From Phoronis ovalis (Eukaryota; Phoronida; Phoronidae): DNA of 10,473 nucleotides. Below the pieces are notes generated by a model that saw only the letters and a program-made list of their open reading frames with translations, was not told the origin of the DNA and made no database searches. The stretch is from positions 1-10,473 of the forward strand of contig JAOXYB010063190.1 of assembly GCA_028565635.1 (NCBI GenBank), read 5' to 3'. The translations under genes and the position numbers were made by a program. This document shows positions 6,520 through 10,473 of the stretch, in pieces; within the stretch, counting starts at the first letter, position 1, and each line of letters opens with the position of its first letter.

Positions 6520-8240
6520 CCTAATTAAGCCCAGCTCTTGTATTTCCCATTACAATAATGCTACTGTTTCAATTCTTGTATGCTGACACACCAACAGGAA
6601 GACTTTGCATTTGTGTTTAAACTGGGTTAACTAGAAACGTGTGGATACAAAACATTAGACACTACTCTCTTAATTTGTTTGAACATATGATAGAAATCTC
6701 CCAGTTTCTGTTTTAAAAGGAATCAAAAATATCCATTTTGCATTTATTTATCTTAGAATGGCCCTAGAATGTAAATGTTTGTTAAATAGTGATACTTGAA
6801 GTTTGCTAATTTGAACATCAATTCATTTTATTTTATTTTATTTCCAAGTTTGAAAATGCAAATATCAAATGTCCTTGTAGCAATTTTAAAAACAACAGTC
6901 TAATTTGCAAATTGTGTATATATTGGTGGTCCATATTGGTGACTCTTACTGTGCTTTGTAAATGATAATCATTTGGTTCAATACTCACTCCTGACTTTTT
7001 ATTCTTTGGATGTTATGACAACATGTCTAAATTTCTTGTGGTACTAATCCTTCCTGCTGAAAAGTTAAATGAGACAAACTGCTCTGCAATATAATATATT
7101 GGCTATGACCAGAGAGTAGATGAATTCAACTGCTGTACAAGCACTTTGATGTTATTTGTAGTATGTATATGATACTGGACTATTAATTGCGAATATATTT
7201 CTATTATTTTCATTGTTCCGACATCAAGTTATTATTAATATATAAAAAATAATAATTTGATATTGAGTTACTTATCGTTCTACAAAGATATTTGATACAG
7301 AAATTTGCAATGATCTTTGATATAACTTTGAAATAGCTTTCAGATGTGTGTGGCAACAAAAAATATTACAAATGAAAAATTGTATTTCACCAGTTTGTAT
7401 TATAGCCAAAAAAAATAAAAAATTTGGGGTTGTTTTTGTCTATGCTAAGCACAAAATGCTTCATTTTTTGTCCTAGCCTTTATGTATTACCAATGTGGCT
7501 GAACGTGGAATTATTTCTTTTCTAGATTTAGGTAACTGTGGCTGTTGCTGGATACAATATTTAATTGTTTAATGTTATATATTCTGCTATTTATTGAACA
7601 TGTAGGCAGAATACATACAGCAAATGTGTAGCACACAATCTGTGAATTAAATCATTTATGAATACAGGCAGCTGTTCACATGACACAAATGTCACACCTA
7701 CTCCACATGAATTAAAAATTTATGTATTATTTTTATTGCATATGGCTCAATTAAAATCACAGCAGTGATTTTGTCAATATGTAGGTACTGGCTGACTGTA
7801 TTAACTAGTTGTGCTTGGAGAACAAGAAACAAAATTATTCAGATGTATGAGTATTGGTTAAAAACAGACTGAACAGCTGATATCTAAAAAAAAAGTTTAT
7901 ATGAAGTCTTGCATAGTATATGACAAGTCAATTTGTTGAAGATGTCTGTAAGCGTTTCCTAGTGTTGAAGCAATGGTATGACTGTTTGGTCGTTGTAATA
8001 TATAAAACTTATATCAGTCTTTTACTTTCTTCCTAGCTGTGGATTCTCTGTCAAATTTAATATGATCAGCCTAGAATTTTGTCTCCTGTATTATGTTTTA
8101 CTATATACATAATTTACAACAATATTAATTTTGTTCCTGTATACTGTTAGCCATAAACTAGCAAAAAAATCAGTGAAGTAATTCCAGTTTTAGCACATGC
8201 TATACTTAAATATCACTAGGTAATATTTTGTGTTATTTTA
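6520..8240. other. intron-like stretch, no gene seen
   Basis: AT-rich, with a short ATTTT pentamer run at 6825-6843 and A-rich runs near 7410. Pyrimidine tracts ending in AG at about 7523 and 8037 resemble acceptors but no credible exon follows. Best read as intron or 5' flank of the basonuclin gene. A possible two-codon initiator exon at 7942-7947 is discussed as a finding. Confidence 0.5.
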
Positions 8241-8283
8241 ATGAGATATTTTTTGTAATTTGTTCTGTATCTCCTTGTTGTAG

Positions 8284-8386
8284 GCCATCCGCTGCACCAT
8301 ACCTTCATGTACATGCGAGTGTTTTGCTCCGGGGAAATCGGCACTCAGGGTCTGTGATACATGCAAGCATGGATGGGTGGCACATG
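8284..8386 (+). CDS. basonuclin family zinc-finger protein, one internal exon
   Basis: Basonuclins are nuclear C2H2 zinc-finger transcription regulators of germ, epithelial and neural cells. This exon encodes their conserved N-terminal block, not the zinc fingers. The 34 codons read [14 protein letters not shown] (residues 1-14), PGK (16-18), then [12 protein letters not shown] (23-34). Cysteines 4, 9, 11, 13, 24, 27 with His29 and His34 are the family's invariant candidates for metal binding. Vertebrate basonuclins share the framework IRCT..C.CECF.PGK...[13 protein letters not shown]. The acceptor is a T-rich tract ending in TTGTAG at 8283; the donor is ATG followed by GTAGGT at 8387. The in-frame TAG just before the exon and TGA just after it show it must be spliced. 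It enters in phase 0 and leaves in phase 1, so the next exon should supply the rest of an Ala codon, as in the family. The following exon, with the VEIVQ..VVFDISSLMLYGTQA block, is not in the window. Confidence 0.92.
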
Positions 8387-8432
8387 GTAGGTGATGCTCA
8401 AATTCTCATAGATGACATCAGACTTAAATCCA

Positions 8433-8721
8433 TTGTACAGATAATGAATTGTTATGTATTGGGGACTTGGATCAGACTATGAATTCATATGATGAGGATT
8501 TTGTACAGATTATGAATTTTTACTTGTACGGGGACTTAATAATGATTTCTTATGTATGTGGTGAGAACTTTGTACAGATTATGAATTCTGATGTGTGGGG
8601 GGGGACTTTGTACAGATTATGAATTTGTATGTATGGGGGACTTTGTCCAGATTGTGAATTCTTATGTGTGGGGGATTTTGTACAGATTCTGATTGTGAAT
8701 TCTTATGTGTGGGGGACTTTG
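8433..8721. repeat. 35-bp minisatellite, about 8 copies
   Basis: Units begin at about 8433, 8468, 8501, 8536, 8570, 8608, 8643 and 8678. The consensus starts TTGTACAGATTATGAATTCT and ends with a G-run (GGGGG) and ACT. Central copies are close to identical, the first few are more diverged, one has an expanded G8 run and the last has a 7-bp insertion. The array starts 46 bp after the basonuclin donor site. The period is not a multiple of three and the frames are closed, so it is not coding. Confidence 0.9.
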
Positions 8722-8808
8722 ATTTTTAAAATCTGTGCGTTGTAAAAAAGTGGTCCACAGTAGGAAAACAAACAGGTAATACAAGAAATATTTATTTTGA
8801 CAACATAC

Positions 8809-8996
8809 CTTCCTACCCAGTGATCTATGTCCGGCCTTTGAGTTTCCTGAGAGTTTTCAATCTTGTAACAGTCTGTGCTTGTGTTGGGATCAATAGAATT
8901 GATCAGCTGTGAGGATATTTTCCTTTGACAATTTTGTAATTGGATGGAATTGATGACTGACAATTTAGACTCTCTTGAGGTATCAGGGAATGATGC
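8809..8996 (-). other. open antisense segment with strong splice donor
   Basis: On the - strand 62 codons are open from 8996, ending at AAG followed by GTATGT (donor at 8808), a near-consensus splice donor. The peptide is polar (for example SQLINSIDPNTSTDCYK, then PDIDHW) and not obviously low-complexity. No in-frame ATG lies inside, a stop lies just upstream at 8999-8997, and the possible acceptor there is weak. No family is recognised. It could be an exon of a nested gene or a chance open frame. Confidence 0.2.
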
Positions 8997-9410
8997 TCAT
9001 AATAGATAGAATTCTAACTGCTGAATCTCCTCTCTTGTTTCTCTCTGGCTGCCTTTTGGCAATGTAGTTCACAAAGATTATGTAATGGTTCATGAGGCAA
9101 CTAGTCACTATAAATAAATACATACATTTAATATGTAGAACATTTTCCACATTTGTTTATATATGTGTATAAATAGAGTGATCCTGAGAAATGTCATTAT
9201 TTGTTGTGCAGCAAGTACTGGACATGTTATAACCATTTATGAAACTGCTGTGAACTAAAATATCCAAGTGCTATACATTATTTAATTGGTACAAGTTAGT
9301 AACCATTGTAACAGCTGATTAAACTGCTTAAATTGTGTTGTTAGTTTGACATTGCCTTCTGGCATGTGTTAACTCCTTGCCCTGTCACTTAGGAATCTTG
9401 GCTCACTTGC
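8997..9410. other. no gene seen
   Basis: AT-rich sequence with short ATAA/CATA runs near 9112-9130. No open frame, RNA gene or mobile element was supported. Confidence 0.5.
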
Positions 9411-9414
9411 TGTG

Positions 9415-9442
9415 CTTTCCTTTTTTGGCTTTCCTTTTTTGG
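9415..9442. repeat. perfect 14-bp tandem duplication
   Basis: CTTTCCTTTTTTGG occurs twice head to tail. It forms a pyrimidine-rich tract followed by GGTAACAG, which resembles a splice acceptor just before the long open frame that follows. Confidence 0.85.
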
Positions 9443-9459
9443 TAACAGCCTCAATAATT

Positions 9460-9939
9460 ATGTCTCAGTGTGATTGCTGGGTGGTTGACTGGAGGCTAGA
9501 AAATAATCCATATTGTTCTTTGAATTATTATGTTTTTTCTAATATACAGCATGGCCATATTTTCATCTTACATGGATGGAAGTACAGTCGGAATAATCCT
9601 GTTCTCATAACCTGTTCACGTTCATTTATTGCAGTGCTTTGTCTAAATTTGTGTAGGGTACATTTTATTTCAAACAATTTTATGAAAACCAAGATATTTA
9701 CAAAATCTTGGTTACAAACACAACTGCTAATGATTAAAAAAAGGATTTTACAAGATGACAGAAAACCTTACTATGCGGGGAGAGAAACATCTAGTAACAG
9801 TTATGACTTTTTAAGCCTGGATTTATGTCCTATAACACATCTTAGGAAATCTTTGAAAAAAGACAAACAAATAACTGGATATTATCTTTCATTAAAAAAG
9901 AATATTTACAGTTCCCTGATGTTTCCAAGATTATTTTGA
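9460..9939 (+). other. unexplained 159-codon ORF
   Basis: The first ATG of a frame that is open from at least 9412 lies at 9460-9462; the stop is TGA at 9937-9939. For DNA of roughly two-thirds A+T, about 175 codons without a stop is longer than random expectation. The peptide starts MSQCDCWVVDWRLENN, has a hydrophobic stretch in the middle (FIAVLCLNLC) and a Lys-rich C-terminal half with repeated KK/KS patches. No domain or family was recognised. An acceptor-like tract lies upstream at 9415-9450. It may be a terminal alternative exon, a lineage-specific gene, a decayed insertion or chance. Confidence 0.18.
9687..9713. repeat. 9-bp perfect hairpin
   Basis: AACCAAGAT (9687-9695) and ATCTTGGTT (9705-9713) are perfect complements around a 9-base loop. 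It falls inside the open frame at 9460-9939. It is not followed by features that would give it a role. Confidence 0.6.
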
Positions 9940-10366
9940 GTTGATACAGAGTCAGTGCACTCGTCTCACAAGGGACCTTTTATTAATTATTAAGGAACAG
10001 TGTGTCCCAGGGGAGCATACATTTCTTCACATTAAATTGAAATTGTTCTTGAGATCGATTCAGTTGTCCAAGATGAATAGTGAAGACAGATAAATTTGCC
10101 ATGAATTATTTTTGTAATTAATTTTCTTACATTCTTTGTGGGTTAATTTGTTAGTAAGATTTAATTGTAATTTATTTCCCTTGTGACAAGACCACTGGCA
10201 TCTATGGTGATGACTATCATTTAAATTTTTTTTTTCTACAAACATTTAAGACTTAACAATAGCTACCCATCTGCCTGTGTTAAAAAGACAGTTATCTGAA
10301 TTTGCAAGTTAATAACTACGGCATTCCCTTGAACTGTATGTAATGCATTTTGCTATCAAATGTATA
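9940..10366. other. no gene seen
   Basis: AT-rich sequence. A 61-codon - strand open frame (10245-10060) has an ATG but an Asn/Lys/His-rich low-information peptide without a recognisable family, and is not called. Confidence 0.5.
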
Positions 10367-10473
10367 GGCCCATTCACACTTACCACTTAAAGCACTATAA
10401 TTCGCTTCAAGAGCATTAAAATAAAGCACTTCAAGCAAAAATTAATCCTCTTCCCGAGGTGGATTAACTTTTT
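10367..10473. mobile_element. possible left end of a small DNA element, cut by window edge
   Basis: GGCCCATTCACACTTA at 10367-10382 resembles the GC-rich start followed by TTCACAC seen at the ends of many PIF/Harbinger-type miniature elements (recalled, not searched). Inside, AAAGCACT (10389, 10423) and CTTCAAG (10405, 10429) each occur twice. TTAATCC (10442-10448) and GGATTAA (10461-10467) form an inverted pair around CCTC/GAGG. The other end would lie outside the window, so the call is tentative. Confidence 0.2.

Noticed and set aside
8228-8482. + strand 84-codon frame overlapping the basonuclin exon
   Set aside because: It is a different frame over the same exon and runs into the minisatellite; the basonuclin frame is clearly the real one.
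1-10473. tRNA, rRNA genes, CRISPR arrays or bacterial operons
   Set aside because: No B-box-like tRNA signature, rRNA-like stretch or regular spacer-repeat array was seen; the minisatellite at 8433-8721 lacks unique spacers.

Overview
This window looks like AT-rich, intron-rich nuclear DNA of an animal, probably a marine invertebrate. No bacterial gene packing is visible: coding evidence is confined to one clear exon and several relics, separated by kilobases of low-complexity sequence. The organism is inferred only from gene content (a basonuclin-type exon and an invertebrate-style transposon relic carrying a RecQ-like fragment). The species cannot be named from the sequence.

The one confident host-gene feature is an internal coding exon of a basonuclin family zinc-finger protein on the + strand at 8284-8386. 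It has a stop codon directly before it and another just after it in the same frame, and it is bounded by good splice sites. The other basonuclin exons are not recognisable here, so most of the window is probably intron or 5' flank of that gene. Two weak candidates for an upstream partner exon are noted: a two-codon initiator at 7942-7947 and a 62-bp open exon at 6165-6226. Just after the exon's donor site the intron carries an 8-copy, 35-bp minisatellite (8433-8721).

The most complete mobile element is a 672-bp non-autonomous DNA transposon at 5016-5687. It has 165-170 bp terminal inverted repeats, an 8-of-9-bp target-site duplication (Mutator-like hallmarks) and, on the - strand, the first ~44 codons of a RecQ-like helicase cut off inside the Walker A motif. 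A second relic at about 3186-3533 (- strand) looks like a frameshifted fragment of a transposon-associated ORF family common in invertebrate genomes. The right edge (10367-10473) may be the beginning of another small repeat element.

Region by region: 1-55, inverted repeat around a TATA-like motif; 56-744, no gene, but open frames on both strands at 111-425; 745-1150, degenerate short repeats; 1151-3185, AT-rich with no gene; 3186-3533, relic ORF; 3534-5015, no gene, repeat-like fragments; 5016-5687, transposon; 5697-8283, mostly featureless intron-like DNA with weak exon or small ORF candidates; 8284-8386, basonuclin exon; 8433-8721, minisatellite; 8809-8996, open - strand segment with a strong splice donor; 9460-9939, unexplained long + ORF; then AT-rich sequence to the end.
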